Notes under the pieces: generated by a model
Told to the model about the DNA's origin: nothing
Database searches by the model: none
The model's input: only the letters and a program-made list of their open reading frames with translations
From: Fusarium oxysporum f. sp. lycopersici 4287
Taxonomy: Eukaryota; Ascomycota; Sordariomycetes; Hypocreales; Nectriaceae
Assembly (NCBI RefSeq): GCF_000149955.1
Contig: NC_030988.1
Location: 2,997,355 to 3,061,354 of the forward strand
Length of the DNA: 64,000 nucleotides
Direction of reading: 5' to 3'
Position numbers and translations under genes: made by a program
Part shown: positions 32,905 to 44,564 of the stretch, piece after piece
How positions within the stretch are numbered: the stretch's first letter is position 1
How the letters are laid out: each line of letters opens with the position of its first letter

Positions 32905-34532
32905 TGAATACCCTCCTGACAGGTTCTTGCATTATGACCGGTCTTGCCGCATACACCACAACGCCGACCACCTGGTCGCTCTGACCTTCCTTAACTACCA
33001 CTTCTTGATGATTCGGCTACTATCTGCGTATTCACATCTGCCTGATCAATTAACTCTTAGGCTTCCCCTATAGTCATATTCCCTCTTCTCTGTAGGCGTG
33101 TTCTTTTTGCCCTACGCCGCCGGCTAAGCATCTCATTTGCCTGACGAAGTTCCCGGATCTCAGCCTCTTGTAAGGCTATCTTATGTAGAAGAATGCTCTG
33201 TCCTTTCTCAAAATACTTCACAGCTTCAATTATTGACTCAGGGGAGCTGCTCTTATGATTTCTGATCCTTCTTTGCAGATACTTAGAGTGAGATTGGGTC
33301 TCTAGTATTGTCTTTGGGGTCCTTGAAGTCCAAGGGGTCGAAGGTTCAGTGACCTCCTGGGGAGGCGTTGGGGTCCATAGTTGCATATCAAGCTTCGAGA
33401 TGACATATTCTGGGTCAAAGGGAGCAAGCCCGGCTCCTCTAAAACCTCCCTTAATATTTTTCTCGATTATAGTAGCTTGGAAGGCAATATAAAACGCCAA
33501 GAAGAAGTCAGTCTTCTCGATGTGGGTTACGCTCCTTTTGATCAGTCGCTCTATTTCTCGACCATATGCCTTTTTCAGCGGCCCAAAGCACCCGACATCA
33601 AGGGGCTGAAGTAGGTGTAATGAATGAGGCGGCATACAGAGTGTAATAATGTTGTTCTCCTCACAATATAACTGGAAATCGGCTGACCGATGACTTTCAT
33701 GACCATCGAGGATCAAAAGACGATAGGCGCCAACTAATCGGCCAGTTGTAGCCCGATTAAAGTGCTTTAGCCAGTCAAGGCCCGTCTCGTTATTTGTCCA
33801 GCCATTTTCGGTTGTGGCAATAACCCAGGTAGCCGGGAGGTTGCTTTCTTTATACCAGTTCTGAAGGTGAAATTCGCCTGCAACCACGATAAATGGATCA
33901 ATCGCCTAGCCTTCTGCATTAATCGCTTAAATTACCGTAGCCCATTCCCGATTTCCAGGCTGGACTGATTTTAGGTTTCTACGCCTTTCCGAGCTGGTGA
34001 TGACTATACCGCTTGATATTACGCCCATCATAAAGCCAGTCTCATCAAAGTTCCAGATATCATCTGATCGGATGCCATATTTAGCGATTATGTTCTCTAC
34101 AAGCCTAAACCAATTGCGAATAGTAGTCGGATCTTCGCATTAGGCCCTGCGATAGTCATATCTCCTCTGAAAACGCGTCTTAAGCTGTGGTTGCCGCTTA
34201 ATAAAATTGATAGCCCAGCGCTTGCCAACTGGTAACGCATCGCGGTCAGTAAGTAGTCGATTCGCCATTTCTTCAACATCACAATGCCGGGGAGGGAATC
34301 CTCGCGAATCTAGATCAAGGATATACTGGACTATAACCTCTTCCTCTAGATTACTTAATTTCCGAGAGCTCGGGATATAATCCTCACGAGCAGGAATGCC
34401 ATGGTGTCGGCGATTAAGGGCATCAAAGGAGACGTCATAGATTTTTGCAGCGCGTCGCAGACTTAATTTTGGGTCTGTCTGATAGGCCTGAAGTGCAAGA
34501 ATAATTTGAGATTCTTTAAAAGATTGAGACAT
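32905..34532 (-). pseudogene. Transposase pseudogene of element C
   Basis: It is a homologue of the transposase at 31119-32774 along its full length, from MSQSFKESQIILALQAYQ to the knuckle region near 32950. Four stops interrupt it. By comparison with D, they correspond to AAA to TAA (34140), CAA to TAA and TGG to TAG (near 33925 and 33910), and a TAA near 33058. Two of these are C-to-T or G-to-A transitions of the kind RIP produces. The catalytic Asp blocks are still readable (IWNFDETGFMMG, LILDGHESHRS, LQPLDVGCFGPLKKAYG). Confidence 0.85.
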
Positions 34533-34704
34533 GTTATTTAATGAAGAATTAATTGATTAGATAGTATTGATGTAAGGTGAGGGATTTTTGTTGCGCACGC
34601 TTATCTGTTGCGCACGCTTATCTGTTGCGCACGCTTATCATGTACGTTATAAATCTCTAATAGATTAAGATTAACTTAGGGTTTAAAAGTATTTATATAT
34701 TATA

Positions 34705-34795
34705 ACGTGCACGATAAGCATGCGAGACAAAAATCTCAACCTTCTAAATAAATATCACAATAAAAACATAACAGACTATCTAATCAATTGAGTTT
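34705..34795. mobile_element. Left-end remnant of a Fot-type element F
   Basis: It begins ACGTGCACGATAAGCATGCG after a TA. It continues with about 70 bases similar to the inner left end of element C (AAAATCTCAACCTTCT, then AATAAAAACATAA). The rest is missing where LINE sequence begins. Confidence 0.6.
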
Positions 34796-34848
34796 CAGCT
34801 CGAGTTCACCAAGCTCAGTGATCGCAAGTCCGAGACCAGCTCACCCAG

Positions 34849-35742
34849 GTGTGCGGCGAGCTGGAGCAGACTCGACTACAGCTAGACATGCTGAACAAGA
34901 CTGAAACACCACGGTCGTCGGTTCAATCGTATGCAGACGCAGCTAGGATGACATCCACCAGCATGTCCAGTCAATCTTCATCTGCAGCCCGATCGGCAAC
35001 TCCAGAACCGGTGTTCTGCACAGTCGACACATCCAGAGTTCCTGAAGACCATCTTGGAGACGTTACACCAACAATGATTCGTAAGACCGTGGAGCAGGAG
35101 ATGCGACAGGCGAGTGACCAACCTCACTGGCGATGCGTCGCAGTGACCAGAGATGGACGGAATGCCAACCGCCTTAGGATTATAGGTAGGAACGAAGAAG
35201 AAATACAAAACATCAAGACCATCCTCGAAACCAGGAAAGCTCCAGGTGCAAGAGTTCTTCGGGATCAACTGTATCCTATCAAAGTTGATAGCATGAATCG
35301 TATGGCCGTCTTTGACCAGGAGTTTAACATCCTCCCCGGAGCAATAGAAACCTTAAACCAGGAGAATGAAGTCCAGATTGCCAAGGTAGCCTGGCTGAGC
35401 CGGAAGGTCAACCCCAAGTCATATGGATCCATGGTAGTCTACTTAACTAAGAGCGCCGATGCCAAGAGGCTACTGCAGGAACACTACTTTCTCGTCGCAG
35501 GTGAATCGGCATATACGAGTGTATTTAAGCAGACCACTGGACCGGAACAATGCTATAACTGCCAAGAGCTCGGTCACAAGGCATTCTCGTGCAGTAAGAA
35601 TCGAGTGTGTGCAAGGTGCGCCGCCGAGGGCCACCATCACAGTGAGTGCCAGGAACAGATACCCAAGTGCGCTCTCTGCAGCGGTCCGCATGAGTCATTC
35701 AGTAGAAATTGCCTGAAACTTCACCCCAGACGGCATGAGTAA
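34849..35742 (+). pseudogene. LINE ORF1 (gag-like), 5'-truncated
   Basis: The frame has no true start: it opens after a TGA near 34819, and a GTG stands at 34849. It encodes a nucleic-acid-binding protein with three Cys-rich knuckles at its C-terminus: CYNCQELGHKAFSC, CARCAAEGHHHSEC and CALCSGPHESFSRNC. This arrangement is usual for ORF1 of Tad-like elements. The upstream part is lost. Its last codons overlap ORF2 by eight bases (ATGAGTAA), which suggests coupled re-initiation. It coats the RNA in cytoplasmic particles when intact. Confidence 0.8.
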
Positions 35743-37069
35743 GTCGTTGCAGGTGATTCAACTGAATGTAAGAAAGCAGGGTACGGTACACGAGAGCCTT
35801 ATGAACGATAAGCAACTTCAAGATCACGCAGCAATAGCGATCCAAGAGCCCCAGGCACACCAAAAGGACAGCAAGCTACTAACGGTCCCTATGGGGCACC
35901 CCAGATGGGTTAAGATGGTCCCCACGGTTTGGAGAGAGGGCAGATGGCCGATCCGAAGCATGTTGTGGGTAAACAAGGATGTGGAGGCGGAGCAGATACC
36001 GATTGAGACAGCGGATATGACGGCAGCCATCTTGCGACTCCCTGAGCGGCTGGTTCTGGTTGTTTCGGTTTATGTGCCAGGAGGAGACGCCCAAGCTTTA
36101 CAAGACACCTGCAACGCTCTGCGTCAGGTCACCCTAAACACAAGAAGACAGGCCGGTAGACTAGTGGACGTGGTAGTTGTCGGAGACTTCAACCGGCACG
36201 ACCAGCTATGGGGAGGAGACGACATATGCTTGACGAGGCAAGGCGAAGCGGATCAGATCATTAACCTTATGAATGAGTTCGATCTTCTGAGCCTACTCCC
36301 GAGAGGAACGAAGACGTGGAGTGGTGGGGATTTTGAGACAACAGTTGACCTGGTCCTTGCTTCCGCGGACCTAGCATCCTCGACTGTCAAGTGTATGATA
36401 CACGGTACCGAGCACGGATCTGATCATTGTGCTATTGAGACAGAGTTCGACGTCTCGGTCCCGGTACCGCAAGCTCAAGAACGGCTCTTGCTCAAAAACG
36501 CACCATGGAAGGAAATCAACGTTCGAATTGCCGCAGAATTAGAGTCCACCCCGGAAGAAGGTACCGTACAGCAGAAGACTGACAGGCTTATGGCAGTGGC
36601 GCTAGAGGTGGTTCGCGCTCTGACACCCAGAGCTAAGCCTTCACCCTATGCAAAACGCTGGTGGACCTCAGACCTCACGCAACTCCGGCAGATACATACA
36701 CACTGGAGGAATCGCACCAGAGCATTGAGGCGAGCAGGATCGGCATGTCAGGAGCTTGAGGAGACGGCCAGGGGAACAGCAAAACAGTATCATGATGCTA
36801 TCAGACAGCAGAAAAAGACGCACTGGAACGAGTTTCTAGCAGATAACGACAACATATGGAAGGGGGCAAAGTATCTCAAGTCTGGAAATGATAGAGCATT
36901 TGGCAAAGTACCCCAACTTACAAGGGCTGACGGCGCCCGCACAACCAACAGCATTGAACAGGCCGAGGAGATGTTAGCCAACTTTTTCCCTCCACTGCCG
37001 GAACACATCGAAGAGGAAGGGGAGCGACCTCAGCGCGGAGCCGCCATCGTCATGCCAGATGTTACCATA
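35735..37069 (+). pseudogene. LINE ORF2, endonuclease part only
   Basis: It starts at the ATG overlapping the ORF1 stop. Apurinic-type endonuclease motifs are readable: [37 protein letters not shown] and [11 protein letters not shown]. The frame then reaches the linker ([12 protein letters not shown]), where the pogo-like element begins; the reverse transcriptase that should follow is absent. It cannot transpose on its own. Confidence 0.85.
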
Positions 37070-39273
37070 TACAACCCCCCTTTCGACAGCCCCACCCTTT
37101 CGTCAAGCAAAAAAAAATAGCACCACCAAAATTCGTCAACTTCACTTATACGAAAGTTGGCCAGAATAAATAGCTACCTAAAAGAAGCTTCATTTATTGA
37201 TTATAGAAATGAGTGGAGATAATTATTTTGACCTGTTGAGGATGTGCTGGGCACGCGATATATGCAAGTCATGCTATTGAAATATTTTCAATATGGTCAC
37301 TAACCTCCTCACCGCTCTTTCTCGTGATTTTTGATCTTTACCCTCGACAACAGCAGAAAAATGCCTAAATCACGACTTCAATGGGAATATACAGAGGACG
37401 ATATGGCTGAGGCCATATTGGACATTACCGATCATGGTTTTTCACCCCCTCAAGCGGCCCAGAGAAGAGGAGTGCCCCGAACGACCCTCATCGATAGACT
37501 TAACGGCCGTGGGGCCGCTGAAGACCAGATCCAGCCTCGCCGACGTTTGTCCAAGAGCCAAGAAGATAGGCTCGCTTTCTGGATACTCCGTCAGGAGTCT
37601 TTGGGCTATGCTCCGTCCCACAGTCAGATCCGCGCTTGCGTCATGGGCCTGCTGAGACAGCAGGGCGAACATCCCGACTTAGGACGCAACTGGGTGATCA
37701 AGTTTATCAATCGCCGCGCAGACCTAAAGACCAAGATGGGTAGACGTCAAGCAGCTAAAAGGTTCGACTCTTTTACCCCGAAAGCGGTTCATTGGTACTT
37801 TGATATCCGGGATGGCCAGTATGGCTGGATCAAGCCTGAAAACACCGTCAACGTTGATGAAGGCGGTATTATGACTGGTTTCGGCAAGTATTCACCTCTA
37901 TTACTTGTCGGTGCTTGAATTTTGACCGACTAATTCTCTTCATTCAGGCCTAGATAGCTTCGTTGTTGGAAGCGCGGACCCGAAGCGCAAGGCCTTCCTC
38001 AAGGGACCACAGACTCGGAATTGGACTTCATTTATCGAAGCTGTCACTGCTGACGGCCGCGCTTTAGTTCCTGGCATAATCTTCAAGGGGAAGGAACTGC
38101 AGAAACAATGGTTCCTTGACGAGTTCAAGCAGATAGCAGACTGGTATTACATAACTTCACCCAACGGGTGGACTGATGACCACATAGGCATTGAATGGCT
38201 TGAAAGAGTCTATCTGCCCCAGACTACACCTGCAGACGAGTCAGACGCGAGACTGATCATCTTAGATGGTCACGGAAGCCATGCAACAGTATGTCCTCCA
38301 TTTCCCCCATCTCACGATCAGTGCTGAGTGGTGGAAGGATGAATGGATGGCCACGTGCTTTTTGAACGACGTTTATTGCTGCTATCTACCAGCACACTGC
38401 TCTCATGGACTCCAGCCACTAGACAATGGAGTCTTCAACTCGTTAAAGGCTGCATATCGATGAGAGCTGGAAAGGTTCGCCTCGTTGACTGATTCCGCTC
38501 CGATGGACAAGGTTAATTTCATCAGGGCCTACGCCAAGGCTCGCCGAGTTGGAATGACTAAGAAGAACATACTGTCTGGCTGGAGGGTCACTGGCAACTG
38601 GCCCATTTCACGTGCGAAAGCGTTGCGACACCCTGAAATCCAAGAAGATAGGCCAAACAGCGGCCCAAGAGTGACTCCTGAACCTAGGCCGTATCTTGGC
38701 TCGGACGATACTCCACAGACGAGCCGTCAAATTCGTGATCTTGGGTTGAACAAAACACCAAAGACGCGGAGACGGTACAACGTGATAGCCAAGGGCTTTG
38801 AGGCTCAACAACAGACAGTAGCGGTGCATACACAGAGGATTGCCAGCCTAGAGGAAGAATTGGCTCGGCTGAAGAGAGGGAAGAAGAGGAAGGCGGTACC
38901 GAATCCTAACAGGCGTTTTATGACTCTCGGGGAGACTTTAGCTGTTGGAGAAGCCATACCTGAAGGGGAGACTCAAAATGAGTCTGTCGTGGTGGAATCT
39001 GTCTGTTCAGACGAGCGAGAGTCAGAATCAGAGGCTAGCTCGGTCATTGAAGTGAGAGAGGAAGCCGTACCCCACCAACGGACCACGCGGTCAGGACGGC
39101 TTATCAAAAGACCTAAATTCCAATAGAGATAGTTGTTCGCTATTGTGAGATGAGACATTTTGCATATGTCCCTCATTTTGGCCGAGTTGTTTACCAGTGA
39201 AGTTGTCCATTTTTGGTGGTCCTCTTTTTTTTTTGCTTGACGAAAGGGTGGGGCTGTCGAAAGGGGGGTTGTG
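37070..39273 (+). mobile_element. Pogo-like DNA transposon inserted in the LINE
   Basis: The terminal inverted repeats are CAACCCCCCTTTCGACAGCC (from 37072), continuing CCACCCTTTCGTCAAGC, and the complement near 39228-39271. They are flanked by TA (37068-37069 and 39274-39275). The outermost base differs between ends. It contains one transposase gene with a premature stop. Confidence 0.8.
37361..39126 (+). pseudogene. Pogo-like transposase with one premature stop
   Basis: It is read as three exons (37361-37910, 37948-38288, 38329-39126) with short GT-AG introns of 37 and 40 bases. The predicted protein has an N-terminal HTH (SPPQAAQRRGVPRTTLIDRL) and a CENP-B type domain. The DDE blocks are VNVDEGGIMTGFG, LIILDGHGSHAT and HGLQPLDNGVFNSLKAAYR. 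The only defect seen is TGA at 38461-38463 in place of an expected Arg codon (CGA to TGA is a single C-to-T change). The frame continues for 220 codons after it, with a coiled, acidic C-terminus. Intron boundaries are inferred from frame and family alignment. Confidence 0.75.
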
Positions 39274-39334
39274 TATGGTAATAAAGGACACCAAGTAAAA
39301 TAGATGCCAGCATCAGGTTTTAAGGTCTTATAAG

Positions 39335-39600
39335 ACTATGTGAATAGGAGACATGGCGCCAAAGCTCCCAAATTGCATTTATTATAATTGAGTTTCTGGC
39401 ATACCCTTTGCCATACGAAAGGTGCTTTTTATTCGCGTTGACGGAATCAGCGCTGGGGTCCTGGGAAGTTGGAGAGGGCGCACAGACCAAATATTCTTGT
39501 ATTGACCCAAACCCCTAAAGATCCAAAAGGGGAAGGTGCACGGGCCGCAAAAGTTGGTATTGGGCCCATTACCAGTGGTAATTGGTACAGTAGACCTGCA
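39335..39600 (+). repeat. Dispersed repeat R1, copy 2
   Basis: It is the second copy of the repeat at 17935-18203, without an adjacent MULE. After GGTAATTGGTA it continues CAGTAGACC, whereas copy 1 meets the transposon end. It lies just beyond the 3' end of the NACHT-WD40 gene. Confidence 0.7.
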
Positions 39601-39667
39601 CCGTCGTCTACGCATCGGCTTATGGCTCATCGAATAGTACTAAATTGATCTGATAAATCCACAAAAC

Positions 39668-42600
39668 CTAAACTCCATTCACGGACGAAGACGGTGCAAA
39701 ACCAATGATGACTACTCTTCCTAACCGACACCCAATAACAACAGTTCGTGAACCCTCGGTTGAAGTGGCCGACACACCAGGCCGGAAATCAGGTGGAAGC
39801 CATAAAACTTTACGTCCATCAGGTCCACCCACTGTAATCCATGTATTGTCACGGTTGATCCCGAAGCCTAATCTGCCATCCACTTCTCCTTGGACCTCTG
39901 TACTACCCAGCTTTGGTTCGCTCTCGATCGAGTGTGACGTACTAATGTCTCGAAACCCAAGTCTGAGACGGCCTGCAGTAGTGACTAAAACCGAATCATC
40001 GTCAGTAAAAGATAAGACGTCGGTATATAGGCCCGCATCAAAGGCCTCAATGTTGATGCCCGTCGCAACGTGCCAAATCTTGATGGTGTTATCATATGAT
40101 CCCGATGCGATGAGCTTGCCATCATTCGAGTAGGCCACGGACCTGACCGATTGCGTATGACCCTCAAGAGTCAGTTCCTCTGCACCCGTCTTCATATTCC
40201 ATACCTTGACAGTGTTATCATATGATCCTGATGCGATACGCTTGCCGTCATTCGAAAAGGCCACAGAGGCGACCCAATCCCTATGACCCTCAAGGGTCTG
40301 TTCCTCTTCACCCGTCGCCACCTTCCATATCTTGATGGTCTTATCAACTGATCCCGATGCGATAAGTGTGCCGTCCTTCGAAAAGGCCACAGAGGTAACC
40401 CAATTCGCATGGCCCTCAAAAGTCCATTCCTCTTCACCTATCGCCACATTCCATATCTTGATAGTCTCATCAACTGATCCCGATGCGATGAGCTTGCCAT
40501 CATTCGAAAAGGCCACAGAGCTGACCGATTGCGTATGACCCTCAAGAGTCAGTTCCTCTTCGCCCGTCGCCATGTTCCATACCTTGACAGTGTTATCATA
40601 TGATCCCGATGCGATACGCTTGCCGTCATTCGAAAAGGCTACAGAGTTGACTGAACCGCTATGGCCCTCAAAAGTCTGTTCCTCTGCACCCGTCGCCATG
40701 TTCCATACCTTGACAGTGTTATCATATGATCCCGATGCGATACGCTTGCCGTCATTCGAAAAGGCTACAGAGTTGACTGAACCGCTATGGCCCTCAAAAG
40801 TCTGTTCCTCTGCACCCGTCGCCATGTTCCATACCTTGACAGTGTTATCATATGATCCCGATGCGATACGCTTGCCGTCATTCGAAAAGACTACAGAGTT
40901 GACTGAGTTGGTATGACCCTCAAGAGTCAGTTCCTCTGCACCCGTCTCCATATTCCATATCTTGACGGTATTGTCATCTGATCCCGATGCGATATGGCTG
41001 CCGTCATTCGAAAAGGCCACAGAGGTAACCTGATCTGTATGACCCTCCAGAGTCTGTAAAACTGCATTCCAGTCCAAGGCCACCTTTGGAAGTAAGGAAA
41101 TCCACCCAGGAAAATAATGCTTGAATGTCTGTCGTACGATGCTCTGCTTTGGCGCAAACACAACTGCCGAAGAGTAGAGCTGAAGTGGTGCAGTATCAAT
41201 GATCCAGCGGTAGTTGAGCACGAACCGTTTCGCGTCACGCAAGAAGCCAAGCACTTGGGCACCTTTTTCGGGCTAAAAAAATGTCCGTAAGTAGATACGT
41301 AACACGCAGGAGGTGAATGACTTACATCGACTATGCTCTGTAGCCCGTCTACGAATCCGATGCTCTCTGATATCCTTCCAATGAGGCTCAACGCCTCTAG
41401 CCAATGGAGGAAATGGAGCTCAAGGAATTCGTGTACTTGGTCCCTATCTCTAATCCTTTCATGACTCTCCTTCAAGTGATAGACCCAATAAAGGCAAGCG
41501 TATTGAGCTTCTAACGGCAAGCGCTCGTCGATTTTGCCCTTGTCAATATCCGATCGTGCAACTCCAGGCGTTCGCAGGTCGCACATATCTTTCTTGAGAC
41601 AGTCGTCATGCATCAGCAGCTGAAAGCACCTGACTACCAACCTCTTGTGTGTCTCCTTTTCGTCAACCCAGAATTGATCTGTTTTGTGCTTATCGCGATT
41701 GATCAGGAAGTCCCGAAACGACAGATGAAGTGGCTTAATAGGAGCACTCCGTTCCGACGGGATGTAGAGAACTGAAGGCAGCAGGCCTACCACATGGCGA
41801 ATTCTTTTTTCGGCAATATCGAGGAGTTTGGCGAGAGATATAGTTGAGAGAGGATCGGCTAGGATCACGATGGCGCCGACGATTTCTTGGAACCGTTTCA
41901 AGAGTTCTTCCCCCGAGTCAATTGGGTCATCGAGGAGTTGTTCTAGGACGAAAAGGTACAGTTCATTGAGCTTGGAGATCTGTGTCCCGCCGGTGCGTTC
42001 TAGTATCTTCTTCAAATTTTCCTCAGGGTCGCCATGTTTGCCCTTCTGGATTTGTTGGCAAGCAGTTGCGGCGAAGATGAAAAGGGGAACGGCCATCTTG
42101 ACTAGGTCATGAATTTCTGTCGAAGAAGGCCAGGACTCTGGCAGAGGTTGACCACCTAAGGGGTGTATATTGTAGCCGTTTCGTATTTCTGTCAATTTGG
42201 AATTCAAGAACGCTGTGATGTCGTGTTCAACTGTAGGCTCGTCAACCAAGTGGAGAATGAAATCTTTGTAGGGTTCGCGGATTCTCCTAAATTCAACGTA
42301 CACCGGAATTTCTGGTCGGCTTGTCACGAAGAACTTCAGGTGGACTGATGTTATCTGTTTTACTTGAGGAAGAAGACTAACTATAGCCTGAATGTCTTTT
42401 TCCTGGTTACACTCATCGAGAGCATCGATAACGATTACGACAGTCGAGGGATTTTGAGGGCTGCTCGGTATTTTTGTCAAAGGTAGCCGGATCAGTTTCT
42501 CAAACTGTTTGCTGACAGCCATTTCGCCAATACAGGGGTCGGTCTCGATCGCATCTTGTATATGAGGCATCAAGAAAGGCAACCGGCGGACAAGCTGGGT

Positions 42601-44206
42601 AGCAATGGTAGGGAAAAACCGGGCTGCTTTTCCACGATCGCCCTCACCTCTCTTGAAAAAAAAGCTAGCCCCGAGTACTTCTTTTCGGGAGAGCTCATAG
42701 GCTATGGTGCGGGATATCGTGGACTTCCCAGTACCTGCCATGCCCTGCAGCCAGTAAATACACTCACTGTCCGGGTCGCCGGCCCACTGGTAGATCTGAG
42801 CGAGGAGATCCACTCGGGTTTGAGGATGGCATCGAGCTTCGTGTTCGTTAGCGTGAGAATCATACGCAGCGCCTTCGGCGGTCCTTAGTTTATCAAACAC
42901 CATCCTCTGATGGATATCCATCAGTAATACGCTAATACGATATCATTAGCACTATGTTGGCTTCCTTATTGAGTGACATACCTGTGGGCTTGCATGATTT
43001 GATGGGACTCCTTAGCGTAACTGAGCAGCTCTTTGACCCCCGCCCGATTCTGAAGGCTGCAATTCTTTTCACAGTTATCGGCGGCTTGGCTGAGCTGATC
43101 TCCGCTCTCCTGCAGGCTCTCAATATACGATTCCACCTCGTTCATCTTGAACGGAGCGCTGACCGTACGACTCCTGCTTCCCTGGAGGTGGATCGCAAAA
43201 CCGAGAAACAACAATGACGTGGCGTAGGTCTGGACGATGGACGTCTCCAGAAGGTCCAAAATATCTGCTGGTGGTCGGAGAGCGGGGTCGCGGGCCATGT
43301 ATATACGCCGGTAGGTATCGCACTGCAAGATCAACGAAGTAACCTTGGCAAGACCGAAGATAATCTGACTTCTTAGTTCACTACTGGCGGTTAAAGTCTA
43401 TCTCAGTCAGCTCGAGTCACGACACAAGCCATCTCGACATGGCATGCAGCAGACCCCAAAGCGACTCACCACAAGAACGAATCGAACAGCGGCCCATGGT
43501 AGAGCAGCATGAACAGGATCAAAGCTGACGGCAACGTCGCCCACGCCCACAAACTTATTCAGAATGTTTACAGTCTTATCGACCAGGCCACGCACGGAAT
43601 ATTCTTTGTCACCGATTGTGACCTTCCATTCACGTTGTTCACTGCTGTGTTGCCGGTCTTGGATGGCTTGCGCCATCCTCTCACTGATATCTTTCGCTAG
43701 ATCTTCTGTTGAGCTGGACCTGCCATCGGCAGTCGCATTGTCGCCGATTGAGTTCTCGGCGAATGCCTTGACGATAACGACTATATCGCGATCGTATTCC
43801 GACTCGCTGAGATGGGCCAACGCTTTGTCCCATAGGTCTGATTTACTTGAGGGTTTCCCTTCAGACTGCGTATCCGCCTCGTTGGCTTCAGTCTGTACGG
43901 GGACATTCTGTGATGGGGTGGCCGTTATAGCCGTAGAGTGCACTGCGGTCGAAGAAAGCTGCTGGGATTGAGGTTGCGGCTGTACCTGAGCATCAGCATG
44001 ATCGGATGGGAAAGACTAGGTACAGGTGTTGTTAGTCAAGTGGATAAGAGGTAAAGAGTCGGTACGATGAAGGCTTCTCCTAGAAAAGCAGCCGAGATGC
44101 GTGAACTCACTTGTTCGGCGGGATTCCGCTTCTTACGCGACCGATCACGAGTACTAAAATGGTCACGCAGCCGGGTGAGGCCTTCAACAAGCCTTTGTGG
44201 GCTCAT
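39668..44206 (-). CDS. NACHT-WD40 NLR-like protein of the NWD/HET-E type (five exons, 1411 aa)
   Basis: Exons 44206-44111, 44015-43470, 43364-42982, 42931-41326 and 41272-39668 join in frame. The third exon's acceptor (43365-43366) is chosen for frame and is the least certain. The N-terminal NACHT_N-like domain (LSESEYDRDIVVIV, PVHAALPWAAVRFVL) covers about 60-330. Walker A is GMAGTGKST (about 405-413), followed by VVIVIDALDECN. After a helical region come eight 42-residue WD repeats (about 945-1290), such as NSVAFSNDGKRIASGSYDNT. Repeats 3 and 4 are identical over nearly all of their length. Variable residues cluster just after the GH (TDQ, TNS, SGS, ANW, RDW, TQS), as in fungal recognition NLRs with recombining repeats. 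Likely role: non-self recognition and cell death, by analogy with HET-E and HET-D. Confidence 0.88.
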
Positions 44207-44564
44207 CCTTCCGATCCTCAGTCGCTTTTTCAGCTTCAAGAAACAGTTTGGAGAGGCAAATCGTGGGCTGGTCTTCTAGCGAACGGTCGGATTGAAGCTG
44301 AGGGGTAAGTACGTGCCGGTCAGAGCTGAAAAGCTGCCTGAACCAGCCTGTCTGTGATTGGTGCTGCCGCGCGCTTATGTACAGCCTCTCATATTACGCC
44401 ACGCGTACAGCGAGCAAAGGACATGTCCGACTATCATTTTTATCAGTTGGCAACGCAAGCTGCACGGCGTTCGTAAACAATTGACAGGTCTTCGATGTCG
44501 TGCTCTGATCAGTACGGCAATAAATAAATGAGTTCATTTACACGGGCCACTAGAACACGCGGGA
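44207..44564. other. Intergenic, no gene recognised
   Basis: This is promoter region of the NACHT-WD40 gene and the 3' flank of the gene ending at 44565. Confidence 0.5.

Larger units (their letters stand above)
30908..34647 (-). mobile_element. Fot-type transposon C, degenerate, interrupted by element D
   Basis: The ends are ACGTACATGATAAGCGTGCG (30908) and the complement ending at 34647, with TA on both sides. The left end has two copies of the unit ATAAGCGTGCGCAACA; the right end has three. The interior carries a minus-strand transposase pseudogene (32905-34532). Element D sits between the 3' end of that gene and the left end of C. Confidence 0.8.
34796..37069 (+). mobile_element. Truncated Tad-like non-LTR retrotransposon
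   Basis: The remnant has part of ORF1 and the endonuclease part of ORF2, and no reverse transcriptase. The 5' junction is at about 34796 against element F; the 3' part is missing where the pogo-like element starts at 37070. Sequence on the far side of that element (39276 onward) does not resume the LINE, so a deletion accompanied or followed the insertion. Confidence 0.8.

Noticed and set aside
40332..40916. Plus-strand repeat frames opposite the WD40 region
   Set aside because: They are antisense shadows of the 126-bp WD repeats.
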